Shown here: piece after piece, positions 22,021-32,678 of the stretch
Layout of the letters: every line of letters begins with the position of its first letter
How positions within the stretch are numbered: position 1 is the stretch's first letter
From: Guadua angustifolia
Taxonomy: Eukaryota; Streptophyta; Magnoliopsida; Poales; Poaceae
NCBI GenBank assembly: GCA_036346375.1
Contig: CM070508.1
Location: 10,286,852 to 10,350,851 of the forward strand
Direction: 5' to 3'
Length of the DNA stretch: 64,000 nt
Made by a program: the position numbers and the translations under genes
Notes under the pieces: generated by a model
The model's database searches: none
Told to the model about the DNA's origin: nothing
What the model saw: the letters and a program-made list of their open reading frames with translations, nothing else

Positions 22021-24530
22021 CGGTAATGTAAACCCTAGGTACACCTAGGTGCACTATTACACACCTTGTTCTTGAATATTGATAAGAGGGATTTGCAATA
22101 CAGTGCAATTGGTTTAGTGTATGCCTCAAAGAACTACACAAGTTGAAGGATCAAAAATGGCGATTAGAGGGGATGAATGATCACATATCAAATTTTACCC
22201 TCTAAAAGGACTAACCAAAGCTTTACTAGGTCAAATATGTGCGGAAGAACAAATTTTTAGATAATTTCACCTCTGGAACGGCACTACCAGTGTTAAATGG
22301 GCAGTAGTGCCGGAATGAATTGTACAATAGCACTACAGTTCTACAGTACCCCAGTAGTGCCATGAACAATAAAAACAAACATATAAACAGTGAAATCAGC
22401 ACGACTTCAAAAACGAACATCGGTGTATCTCAGCTAATCGAAAACCCACAAAACTTTGTATGCATCTATCTATGGGTGTCAGGAACCTATTCTAACCTTC
22501 AATCATGAGGATTGACCTCAAAGTTCTGAACTTTTTTTAATTTATTGAAAGTTGCACCAAAACCGAGTCAAAACAAAAACTTTGCCCTAAACTTGCACGT
22601 GAAGATTTGATTATCAAGATGGACCTAGATGGTCTCCTACATGTCCCAACAAGTAAGAACCCTAAAGAGATTGCCCTCAAATGTGCAAGATCACGATCTA
22701 CCTCAAATCCTTCCTTCTCAAGCAAAAACCCGATTTCTTGATAAATCTCATGATGATCATGAGAGAGCTTGCCTAAATGATTGGGTGATTAGCTCTGGAG
22801 GATACATCCATCAATAACTCATCCTTGGCAATACAAGATTAAAGAAAAGAAAACTAACAAGAAAGATCAAGAAGGAAGAAGGTCAATAACAAATGTCAAA
22901 TCTTGAGCATGAAATAAATCTTTATTTCAGAGAACGATGGATAATTACAAAGCGGCCATTACAAACCTCCTAATGTCTTAATCTAAGTCTTCAAGTTCTC
23001 ACCTCCCACTACATATTCTTATGTAATAGAGGCAATCCTAACACTAAACCTGAACACTAAGATGGATACCATCTACTTCTTACATGGGCAAATCGAAACC
23101 CAACACTCTTAATAGGTTTTTCACTCACATAAACATGTTTCTCAAAGCAGCCATTACATTGACATCAAATTCACTCTGTGAGCCCGAATTTGCATCTAAC
23201 TCCACTTTAGCATGACCTAAACCACTTAGGCTACCGCCACTGTTTTTCAAACCGCCTCAACTACTAGTATTGGATAATTACCAATTTGCCCCCAATGACC
23301 AATATTCCTTCTCCTCGAAGCATTGCCATGTTTTGTGCTTTCCAGATGGTCTCAATGACTTGCCACCAAGCCTCTCACGCATTCGAACTCCCCCGAACCG
23401 TCCTCGCTTATAAACGGGCCCAAGTTACTTGATTGCCGCGTGTCCTTTTCCGCTTCACCATGGAGGCATCGACTTCCTTAACCGTTCTGGACCTCAACTC
23501 CTCCTTGAGCCTAATCCTGGTCCATGTTGTTGCCCACCATATCCATCACCAATGCTTCACGCTTTGGCTTCTTGTCATCCCGACTTGCAACCACTTCCTA
23601 GCCTTAGTCATCGGTATCCCTCGACCATTCTAGGCCTCAGCTCTCCTACCCTAGTCTTAGTCTCGCCTTCGTCTCACCATGACCATGCCTTGGAGTCCTG
23701 CAACCAACATAGATGAAGAAACAAATCACATAGCACTATTTACAATATATGCATTAATCACCACTTAATGCAAACCATTAAGCACAAGTCGCAATAAAGT
23801 TGGCACTACCGCCCATTTAGGACTGGTAGTACCGCACTTCCAGTAGTGCCGCTGCTTCTAAAATTCCCCAAGAGACTCTCTCTAGAAATAACTACCGTGC
23901 ATTTCGACCGGTAGTGCCGCTCCCCTGCCATTACTGCTCCCAAATGGCCGGTAGTACCACTTGCCCTAGACACACCCAAGAGACCCCTCTCTGGAAAAAG
24001 ACTACCACGTCCATGGTCAGTAGCTTCAACAGGTCAGCACTACCGCCCATCCTAGGCCGATAGTGCCGCTCTGACCTGACAACACCTCAAATTGCTCCAA
24101 ATTTGAAATGAAATTCAAAACAAACTCAAACTCGAACACAACATGCTCAAACATAGGCAATAACTCATCACCAATAAACCTCCACACGGTCTTTCACAAG
24201 TTCTATAGCTGACGTTCTTTCTAGGGACGCAGGATGTCAATGGCCGAAAGGAAACAATATACCTGTGAAGAAGTGCGTGTAGTTCATTTATTCATAACAA
24301 CTTAAACTTTTGGGTAGAATCGGATGGCGGCCTATGAGATTCAGTAGATACATATGAAAATTTCTACAGTTTTCACAATTTAAGGTAAAGTAGGAACTTC
24401 ACTCAATGGCAGATAGATCTTCACAAGAAGACTATATGTTACCTCATGTGAAAACTGAGGCCAAGATCTGAAGATCTGACCTCATGTGTTGAATAGCAGT
24501 ACTTTCTCTCCCGATTATAACAACGGAATT
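22021..24530. repeat. Non-coding retroelement-like DNA with ACTACCG/CGGTAGT motifs
   Basis: No coding sequence was found. Near 22270-22360 and 23800-24075 there are many copies of the pair GGCACTACCG / CGGTAGTGCC in both orientations, spaced so that neighbours can form hairpins. An alternating low-complexity text and the segment near 22160 (GATTAGAGGGGATGAATGA) recall the start of long LTRs such as the one at 32700. This may be part of a large non-autonomous LTR element, but no LTR pair was seen. Confidence 0.4.
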
Positions 24531-24531
24531 G

Positions 24532-24815
24532 CTAGGAGCCGGACGTCCGATTTTTTCGGATACTACAATATTTTTTTCCTACTCGTAAAATATTTTTTCC
24601 TACACGTGAAACATTTTCCTTCGATAACAGTAGAAATGTCGGTCCGATCATTATAACATTTTTTCCTACGTATGAAACATTTTCCTTCGATAACAGTAGA
24701 AATGTGCGTGCAAAAAAAATGTGGCACACGTTGGAAAAAATATTACAGACGTTGGAAAAAAATATTGCACCGAGCATCTGACGCAACATGCTCAGATCAA
24801 ACGTCCAACTGCTAG
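24532..24815. mobile_element. MITE-like inverted-repeat element
   Basis: Left end CTAGGAGCCGGACGTCCGAT matches the reverse complement of the right end, CTAGCAGTTGGACGTTTGAT, at most positions. Inside, ACATTTTCCTTCGATAACAG occurs twice about 70 bp apart (near 24609 and 24679). No clear target duplication was fixed, so the superfamily is open. Confidence 0.65.
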
Positions 24816-25677
24816 TTCTTCCCTAACTTAAAACAAGCCATGCAAATGTGTAGGCAAATACTGACCAAATATGTGCACCAGTAGACTCCGAAATAAACAA
24901 AGACAGTACTTGCACAGGTTTAAAGCCATCCAGTTGTACAGCAAGACGGATCAGATCTAACACTGGGAACAACTACAGTACCAGCAAGAAATTAAACTAA
25001 CTATAAAATGCCACAACAGAAAATGTGCATCCAAGATTGACTCCAAAACGCCGTGTTTTATATATCTGACAAGGTTCGGAGACATGCTTTATGTGGATCA
25101 TAAAATGAACGTTTGGCCGCACGCACCATACGAGGACACGCACAAATACAACTCCCTAACTCATTTTGGATTGTAAAAGCCGAAGATAAATCCGTGACCT
25201 CACACTCTCTCACCGAGAAAATCCTAAACTAGATCTGACAGAACAAAAATATATTCCTGCCATGTAAAATAGAAAGTACCATCTCGAAATTTGCTCTTCA
25301 TCAAGCGGCCTCAAAAGGAGATTTGCACATGCATCTTGTAGGATCGAGCTCTGGGGGGCAAGCTGGTGCGCGTTGCCCGCATTTGACCCTGATTTGCCGG
25401 TGCCACCAGCTTTGCCAGGCTAGCTGCCGATAACACCACCTTAAGAATCCTCATCAAGCAGCAAATCTTCCTCTGACCCAGCCACCTGATTATTCGATCG
25501 ACCAAGCAAAAATATCACTCCTAGTTTCTTTCTGTTACTACAGCCTGTCAGTCATTAACAAAAGAAAAGCCTTTGGAAGACCATCGCCGGCTGACGGATG
25601 GGCCCGCAGCTACTTGGACCCCACATGTCATGTGTGGCATCTGGCACCGGCTTCACCTGAGTGGCTGAGTAGGGTTG
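24816..25677. other. Intergenic DNA left of the gypsy element
   Basis: No gene can be supported. On the minus strand a possible last exon (after an AG near 25490) would read VAGSEEDLLLDEDS and stop near 25440, but it is too short to assign. The stretch 25590-25660 has promoter-like GGGCCC and CACATGTCATGTG elements. Confidence 0.3.
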
Positions 25678-26360
25678 TGTTGACGCTGAAAAATGTGACG
25701 AAGGATTGATTGGTCCAAACACACAAGAACGACGGGTTCAACGGGTTCAAGGCGTGTCAGCCGATTTGATTCTGCAATCGGTAAGATAGATAAAAAACAC
25801 GCTCAAAGCCGATCTAGTAAAACAATGGGCAAAGATCCAAACAGCTAAAAAGCCGATCAAATCAAAGGGCAACGATAAGTCTAAACAACCGATTAGGGTT
25901 GATTAGATTGTAGATAAAGGTAGACTTTTTCGGAAAAAAGCGATGCGCAACAAGATCGGAGAAAATCAAACCTGATTGGCATAATTGAGGATGACCAATA
26001 TCGGCAATGTGCAATTTTATTAACCAATATCTAATTACAGAAAAGATTCTAAATTATAAAGCTACTCCTAATTGACAGGAAAATAAAAGTAAATGCGAGT
26101 TGTTTGATTGATTGGAGTTGTTCTTTTACTCGCCTTGACTATCTTTTATAGTGCATCGGTCGATCGTATACATCTCCGATGCGTTATTAACCACAATTTG
26201 TATCGGCCTTTGTACGGATAAATCTCATTTTAAATCAATACCGGTCATAATTCTATCTTTTAACTTAACTTTTCTTTTATTAACTGATGTCGGCCAAAAA
26301 TATCTCTTTTATCCTTAACCTGATAAATTGGCCATGTCTTGCCAAATTCCCGTGCTAACA
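25678..26360 (-). repeat. Gypsy 3' LTR
   Basis: It aligns along its whole length with 47456-48166, with many substitutions and a few indels, which indicates old age. In the element's direction it begins TGTTAGCACGGGAATTTGG. A TATA-like CTATAAAAGATAG (minus strand, near 26148) matches the box in the related LTRs at 57852 and 61161. Confidence 0.92.
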
Positions 26361-26378
26361 TATGCCTCCTATTTTTGG
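26361..26378 (-). other. Polypurine tract of the gypsy element
   Basis: On the minus strand CCAAAAATAGGAGGCATA abuts the 3' LTR. The sister element has AAAAAATGGGGCATT in the same place (60976-60991). This site primes plus-strand DNA synthesis in LTR retrotransposons. Confidence 0.75.
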
Positions 26379-26739
26379 GAGGTAATATGTTATGTTCCAA
26401 AAATCTTCTTTATCGAATTCTATCATTATCGGCTTAGTGTAATATTACTGTTGGTAACCGCTCTTTTTATGGTGCCGTAAAATCTTGAGACGCGTATCTT
26501 CTCCATTAATCACTCGCACCGTTTTGAAATTTTTTCCGTCTTTTACTGTTTCTTTTACCCCCTTATAAATATAGGATCGTCATTGTCTTCAAGACTCTTC
26601 TTCTAGTCTCAACCCATCGGCCCAAGAACAATAGACTCAAACCAAGTATTTATCCTTGTGCCTGATAGTAAAACTAGTTTTACCTAGGCCCGAGTAGGTA
26701 ACCTAGATCCATCGACTATCACGAACAGGATATACCTAG

Positions 26740-28610
26740 GCTTCCTCTTCATGCTCCCGAGTATAATATCAATGGATGGAGCAAAAGTTTCAGAGTTTGA
26801 CTAACGGCTTTAAAAGGTTGGTGAGATTGGTATAATAGAGTGTCTGCACAAAAATGCCTTTATAGGAGTAATTGGGCATATCGGAATGCCTTCCTCTTTT
26901 CTTGGCGATCCAGAAGCCAATCCCTTAGTGGTCACAGCATGCTACTTCTGGTCAAACATCCTAAACACTTTCATGTTTAGGTCAGGGCCTATCGGCCCAA
27001 CCCTTTTGGACGTAACTCAATTGTGTTGTTTAAGACTAGACGGAGATCAATTGTCGGCTTTCAGTGCCAAGTCATGACATAAACTGTTCTTAACCAAAGG
27101 AGAAGGCTAGAGCACATATATTGGAAATAACAAAGGGACTGGCCCCGTATTAGACAAAAATCATAGGGTGAAATCCTCATATGCCACTAAAAGTTTACCT
27201 CATCCCTTATTTGCCACTCATTATGTCAATGACATGTGGGACCTGGTCCCACATATCATTGACACATTTTAGAACTTCCCCAAATTACAATGGCAAATAA
27301 GGAATTAATCCAAAATGATACTGCCTTTTTCAATATGTGGCTTGACCGATACATCTTTTGTGGAGTTTCCCTCAGGCCAACACAAGTCTATCAAGTCATT
27401 GCTGAACAACTCATGGAAGGACATCAGCTTGCTTTAGGAAAATTATTTTTAGGAGTAGTCTATCAAATGATGCATATCATCGAAGTTAGCTTTTCACCAG
27501 ACTTGGCCAATATTCTGTCGGCAATATTGGTGGACCGCTATGGTTCATACAAATTTGACTCTATTCGCTTTCAACCAACAATTTTAGATTGATTCATCGG
27601 TGATAATTCTATTTCCTTGTAAAGATTATTTGGAACATCAGACTGAGTCTTTCAGAGATAGCTGATTGGTGAACAGTTTATACTTTGCTCGTTGGACACA
27701 AAGATGACACCATCTAGGGCAGCCAAGTATTTATCCTTCTTCTTCGAGCTGGACAGTCAAGATTATTCATCAAAAGAATATTTTAGATATAGAGATGCCG
27801 ATGGATACCATTACCCCTCTTTTTTGCATCTAACAACTGATAGCTTGGATATGCCTAAGGAAACACTGGATTTATATAAAATTTTCTTATCTCCTTATGT
27901 GCTTTCTTTCGGCTTGCATGCTAAGGTTCGAACATTTCAGCCATCATACTAGTTCTACCACCAACAGTCTACTCCAGGCAGTTGGTTTCAGCTCAAGTAC
28001 CTCCCAACCTCGCTTCTGGATCGGCTTTGCCCAAGAGATAGAGTGTGCCATGAATCAATGGCTCAAATAGCCATATATCTAGCCGATGATCTTCAACTTC
28101 AACATCTGCCCCATTTCTTGCTCCATCAACATCAAGCTGAGATATTCAAACAATGGTGGTTGATAATCTCCAACAAGCTTTATCATGAAGAACGCATATT
28201 GTTGGCCGTCATATCTGATTTTCTGCTAGATTATCAACCAGTGCCAACAGTAGTTTTTGAATCTATTAATACGAGTTCTAGCAGCGACGCTAGTTTGTTA
28301 GATTATATTAATTCAAATTCTACCGTCGGTGACAAAAAATTAGCTAAGGTAGCTTGCTCTTAATACTTCGTATTTTTCTTTCTTCTTCAATTCCACTTAT
28401 CGGCTTGAATTATCTTTCAGGGAAAACAAACTGGCAAGAAAACCATCGAAGTATCATCAGCACACAGGGCAATCAAGCAAACTTCCTCACCCGGATGTTG
28501 GAATCGTAATGGCTGGTTACTCCTTGGCCACCCTGAATGCCCACGCATAATCTCTATCGGACTTAGACAAACAGCAACCAAGTAAGCACCTAATGGCTTT
28601 ATCTTACTTT
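26740..28610 (+). pseudogene. Antisense plant-mobile-domain-like ORF of the gypsy element
   Basis: Plus-strand pieces, opposite to gag-pol, align in order with the minus-strand frame of the sister element at 59932-60550. Shared text includes GPIGPTLLDVTQLCCLRLDGDQLSAF (here 26983-27058), TAFFNMWLDRYIFCGVSLRPTQVYQV (27320-27400) and GKLFLGVVYQMMHII (27440-27485). The PTLLDV...L..L..DGD pattern is that of the aminotransferase-like plant mobile domain (PMD). Downstream pieces (27692-27952, 28043-28363) continue a mostly helical protein. Frames are broken by stops, and about 160 bp of foreign-looking sequence interrupts the ORF near 27166-27320. In Tat elements additional antisense ORFs in this position are known; their role is not established. 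Assignment to PMD is from motif recognition. Confidence 0.7.
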
Positions 28611-29720
28611 TTGTCACTTGTTTTATTAACTAACCTCTCAGTTGATTATTTAACAGAGAAAAAGTGTGGCCAACCCAACAAAAAAGTGTTGGCTAGTAGA
28701 GGTAGTAAGCCCCAGAAGCAATCAGGTGAAAACTCCCAACATGCCTCATGCATTGACCAAGTAAAATCTTCTCCATACCAATTTCCAATGCAAGCTTTCT
28801 TGAATCAGCTAACAATATTCATGATATTCTTTGCAGCCTACTCTCTCTCCATGGGAATTCACTACCGATGTCATAGTCGATCTGCCAACTGAAGCAAATT
28901 TCCCTCCACCTCCATCATAGTTGACGTCGACAACAGCAATTCCTAAAGCCACATTGGTCACCATAGCTCCAGTTGCTACCAAGCCAAGGGACAAGCTGAT
29001 CGATTCTTGAGCAATTTGCTCAAATTCGATTGGTCTGACATTGAGGGTGAAGTAGACTTGGGCATGGACAACTTCCCGGAGGAGGTCCAGAAAATCTTAG
29101 CATGTCAAAGGATGCATTGGCTCAAGTGACATCGGCTCCGGGCATGCCATGGCCCCATCAGCCAATATTCTTGAGAACCCCCATCCTCTATGAGATACCA
29201 TGGTGACAATGCAAGCCGACCTACTGGAGGAGGCCATGGCCGTTTGTTAGAGGCATGCCACCTCGATACAAAGAAAGAGGCAATGGAGGCAGCAAAGGAA
29301 AGGATATCACATCGGACAACACAACATGAAGTTCAGGATGCATGATAATCCTTGTGGCTGATACCAAAGCTTTGAAGGCCAAATATGATGAAGTTTCTAA
29401 GTCTTTAAAGGAAACCAAGGAAATGGCGCTCAAACTAGAATCAGCCAAAAAATCCCTTAAGGATGAGTCAACCAAAGACCCCTAATCAAGTCACAAGAGC
29501 ACTTGGCAACCGGTGCATCGACCTTAAAAAACCAGAAAGTTGGTCTAGGCATGGCCATTGTGTCGGTCAAAAATCAATCCGCCAAGATCACTCCCGTTCC
29601 AAGTTCAGAAGAAGAAGACAACAAGATCCTTGGTGACGTGGAAGAAACCAACGTCAAGGCTGTTGCTGCTCTGTCCTCTTTGGGGGCCAGACTTAACAAT
29701 CAGGGGGCATGATCGGCTTT
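28611..29720 (+). other. Probable 3' continuation of the antisense ORF
   Basis: Plus-strand frames such as 29503-29712 have low-complexity, charged text (SSEEEDNKILGDVEETNVKAVAALSSLGARL). The stretch around 29380-29480 reads TKALKAKYDEVSKSLKETKEMALKLESAKKSLKDES in a plus frame, a heptad-like coiled-coil pattern. This would make a coiled-coil C-terminal part of the antisense protein. Frames are interrupted and the join to the mobile domain is inferred. Confidence 0.45.
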
Positions 29721-30326
29721 ATGCAAAAATTGTACTTTTGAATTCTTGTAATAGGAGCTTCATCTTGAAATAATACTTCAAATATTTTGAATGCTTTGTA
29801 ATGCTTATAATCGACTATTTAACCAAATATTTATTTATGTTTTAATCCCTTTTCTGCTAAGTGTGATGTGTGTAATCAGCTTAATCTTACTTTTTAGTCT
29901 ATAGTCAGAATTAACTTCAACGAGTTAATTTGGCTTTTCATGACCGATAGTTATACTTAGTCGATTAGGTCTTAACCCAAAAACTTGAGTGATACTTCTT
30001 TAGATACTTACTATTAATCGTCTTATAAAACACCACACTTTTCAATGTCTCCAAAATATAAGAATTACCATCTACAAGCTGATGAACTCTATACGGTCAT
30101 TCCCATGTTGGAGACCATTTGCCAAATCAATTATCTCTAGAGCCAACAGGCAATATAGTTTTTCAAACCAAATTGGCTTCACAAAATAACTTATACATTA
30201 CCTTTTTAATGTAAGCTCTTGCAACTCTCGCCTTATTCTTCTTAAGCTGATCCAGTATATGTAAATATAATTTTGCCAAGTAGTCCAAATTATTGTTCAT
30301 TTAATCCTTATAATCTTCCAACATTG
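29721..30326. other. Gypsy internal region, no readable gene
   Basis: AT-rich and degenerate. By position it should hold the rest of the integrase (minus strand) before the antisense ORF; short stretches resemble it, but I could not read a reliable frame. Confidence 0.4.
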
Positions 30327-30581
30327 TCACCAAAAATACCTAGTACACCTTAACAACCACTTTATTTTATGAGCCGAATGTTGGGATCCACAAATACCTT
30401 CGTGCACTTCTCCCATAGCCACTTTAGCTTCCCCGGCTTCAAGACATCTTAGCAACAAGTATTCTAAATTCCTATAATACAATATACTATCAATGACAAC
30501 AAACTTCAAAGCTTGTCGCCTAATTCTTCGATTAGTAGGTTTCAAGGATCGGTTAAATACTCCAATATCTTTATCCTCCAA
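30327..30581 (-). pseudogene. Gypsy integrase, zinc-binding domain
   Basis: Minus-strand frame contains RRQALKFVVIDSILYYRNLEYLLLRCL and GEVHEGICGSQHSAHKIKWLLRC. This is the H-H-C-C type zinc-binding N-terminal domain of gypsy integrases (EVHEG.CG.H...K). Integrase joins the cDNA to host DNA. The core domain with D,D,E was not read downstream, so the gene is broken. Confidence 0.85.
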
Positions 30582-31150
30582 TCATTGGTAACACATATGA
30601 TCATCTTTTAATTGGTTCATATTCCTCTAATTGGCAAAAACTTTATAGCCCGATGCTTGTTGGGCAAGTAAGTTAGCCTTGTCATTCAACTCTCGAGGAA
30701 TATGACTGATAAAAAAAGAAGTGAATGAGCCGATCATAGCGAGACACTGCTCCAAGTATTTGATCAAAATTTCATCGTAATAGTTATACTCTCCCTTAAT
30801 CTATTGGACCACTAACAAAGAATCGCTATAGGCTTCAACAGAATCAACTACAATATTATTGAGTAGTTGCGGCCTTTTAAGCAATGCTTCATACTCGACT
30901 TAGTTATTGGAACATCGGCAATTTAGCCTGAATGCGATTTCAAAACTATATCCTTTTAGCGAAATCAGCACTATTCCGATACCATCGCCTTCTCGACATA
31001 CCGATCCGTCGAAAAAGAGTTGCCAAGGGGCAACAGATATTAGATTAGCATTTATATCAGTTTTTGTCCTATTATAAAATCAATAATTACTTGATCCATA
31101 ACTGCTTTAGCCTATTCATATGTTAAATCGAACTCGATGAGCGTATAGGC

Positions 31151-31399
31151 CTATTTACCAAGTTGACCTTGCAAAATTGGAGCTGACATTATATATTTTA
31201 TAACATCAGTTTTACAAATAACCTTACAAGCTGATGCTAAAATATAATGCCTTAACATTGTGCAAGCAAAATATAATGGTAAGCAAAGTTTTTCTAAAAA
31301 AAGGTACCTAGTCTCTGCATCAATTAACCATCGGTTTAAGTAAAAAATAACTCGCTCTTTTCCATCAATCTCTTGCACCAAAACAGCATCAATAGTCAC
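31151..31399 (-). pseudogene. Gypsy RNase H region
   Basis: The frame reads DAVLVQEIDGKERVIFYLNRWLIDAETRY and EKLCLPLYFACTMLRHYILA, the RT-connection/RNase H start of gypsy Pol, which degrades the RNA strand of the RNA-DNA hybrid. It follows the reverse transcriptase in the minus-strand order. A Tourist MITE sits between it and the RT. Confidence 0.88.
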
Positions 31400-31456
31400 C
31401 TCTTCACATTATATATATATAGCTTGGATGGTACATCTTTTCAAGGTGCAGGCTAA

Positions 31457-31686
31457 GGGCCTACTTGTTTTTGCTTTTAATTCTGGATTCTGGCCTCAAA
31501 AATAAAATAAAAAATAAATAGCCCAATTCTAGAAATTGATTCTTACAATCCAACCCATCCATCTACACTAGAATCCACAATCCACTTCATATGTGCTTTT
31601 GGATTCCAGCTTTTGGAGAATTAGCTTCTCTACAACCACAACCCAGAATTAGCTTTTAGAGAATCCAAAGTAAAAATAAATATCCC
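31457..31686. mobile_element. Tourist-like MITE in the gypsy pol region
   Basis: Left end GGGCCTACTTGTTTTTGCTT and right end (reverse complement GGGATATTTATTTTTACTTT) are inverted repeats. TAA flanks both sides at 31454-31456 and 31687-31689. The 230-bp element contains smaller inverted copies of GAATCCA/TGGATTC and AATTAGCTT. It inserted after the gypsy element. Confidence 0.9.
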
Positions 31687-32006
31687 TAAAACTAGAGGAT
31701 TAGTCAAATAATCTTTTATGCTCTCAAAGGATTTCTGCTGATTGGCTGCTCAAATGAATTCTTGATTATCTTTTAACTTCAACAGTAGGGTAAACGAACT
31801 AATACGGCCAGACAAATTTGAAGTAAATCACCATAAATAATTAATCTTACTGATCAACTTATGTAGATCTTTCTTGCAGGTTGGCGACTTAGTTTTGGCT
31901 ATGTCTTTAACTCTTTCTTGATTAACTTCAATCCCTCTTTCGTAAACCATGAAACCCAAAAGCTATTCAGTAGACAAACCAAAAACACACTTTTATAGAT
32001 TCATCT

Positions 32007-32678
32007 TTAAACCATGTGCCCTTGTATTTTTAATATAGTTTCTAAATTCGATAGATGTTGTAAATCTTCTTTGGATTTAATAACAACATCATCGATGTAG
32101 ATTTTCACAATATGGTTGATTAAATCATAAAAGATTAAATTTATGGTGCATTGATATGTTGCACCAGTATTTTTTAAGTTGAACGTCATTATCGCTCACT
32201 CAAACAAACCTAAGGCGTCAGGGCATCTAAAGGCTAGTTTAGGTATATCGGCCTTTGCCATGAATATCTGCCATTACCATCAAGAAAACTAATGATCTTA
32301 TTCCCTAATGCAACATCGATAAGTATATTGGCTATTGACATTCGATACTCATTCTTTTGTGTGGCTTTATTTAAATCTCTAAAATCAGCACACACCATGA
32401 GTTTATCATTTTTCTTCATAACAGGAACGATATTAGAAACTCACTCATCATATCGGCAAGACCTGATAAACTTAGCCTTCAATAATATCTCAATTTCTTC
32501 TTTTATAATAGTATACAAGGCCAGATTAAATCATTTAGGAGATTGTTTAAACGATCAAAAACCTAACTTTATAGGTAGCCGAAGTTCAACAAGTTGTTGG
32601 CTTAAATCAGGCAACTCATGATATTCCCAAGCAAAATAATCTTTATAATTCTTCTAGCAAATCAGTCGACATGAAACC
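32007..32678 (-). pseudogene. Gypsy reverse transcriptase (broken)
   Basis: Frame 32234-32419 reads KLMVCADFRDLNKATQKNEYRM and GNKIISFLDGN; frame 32007-32189 reads MTFNLKNTGATYQCTINLIFYDLI and IVKIYIDDVVIKSK. The YIDD catalytic box is intact, but a shift and stops separate the two frames. The upstream part runs up to 32678, where the copia element interrupts the gene; the protease side resumes at 43838. The order of blocks proves the minus-strand orientation. Confidence 0.9.

Noticed and set aside
24840..25490. Minus-strand terminal exon reading VAGSEEDLLLDEDS
   Set aside because: Too short to assign, no further exon found on the other side of the gypsy element.
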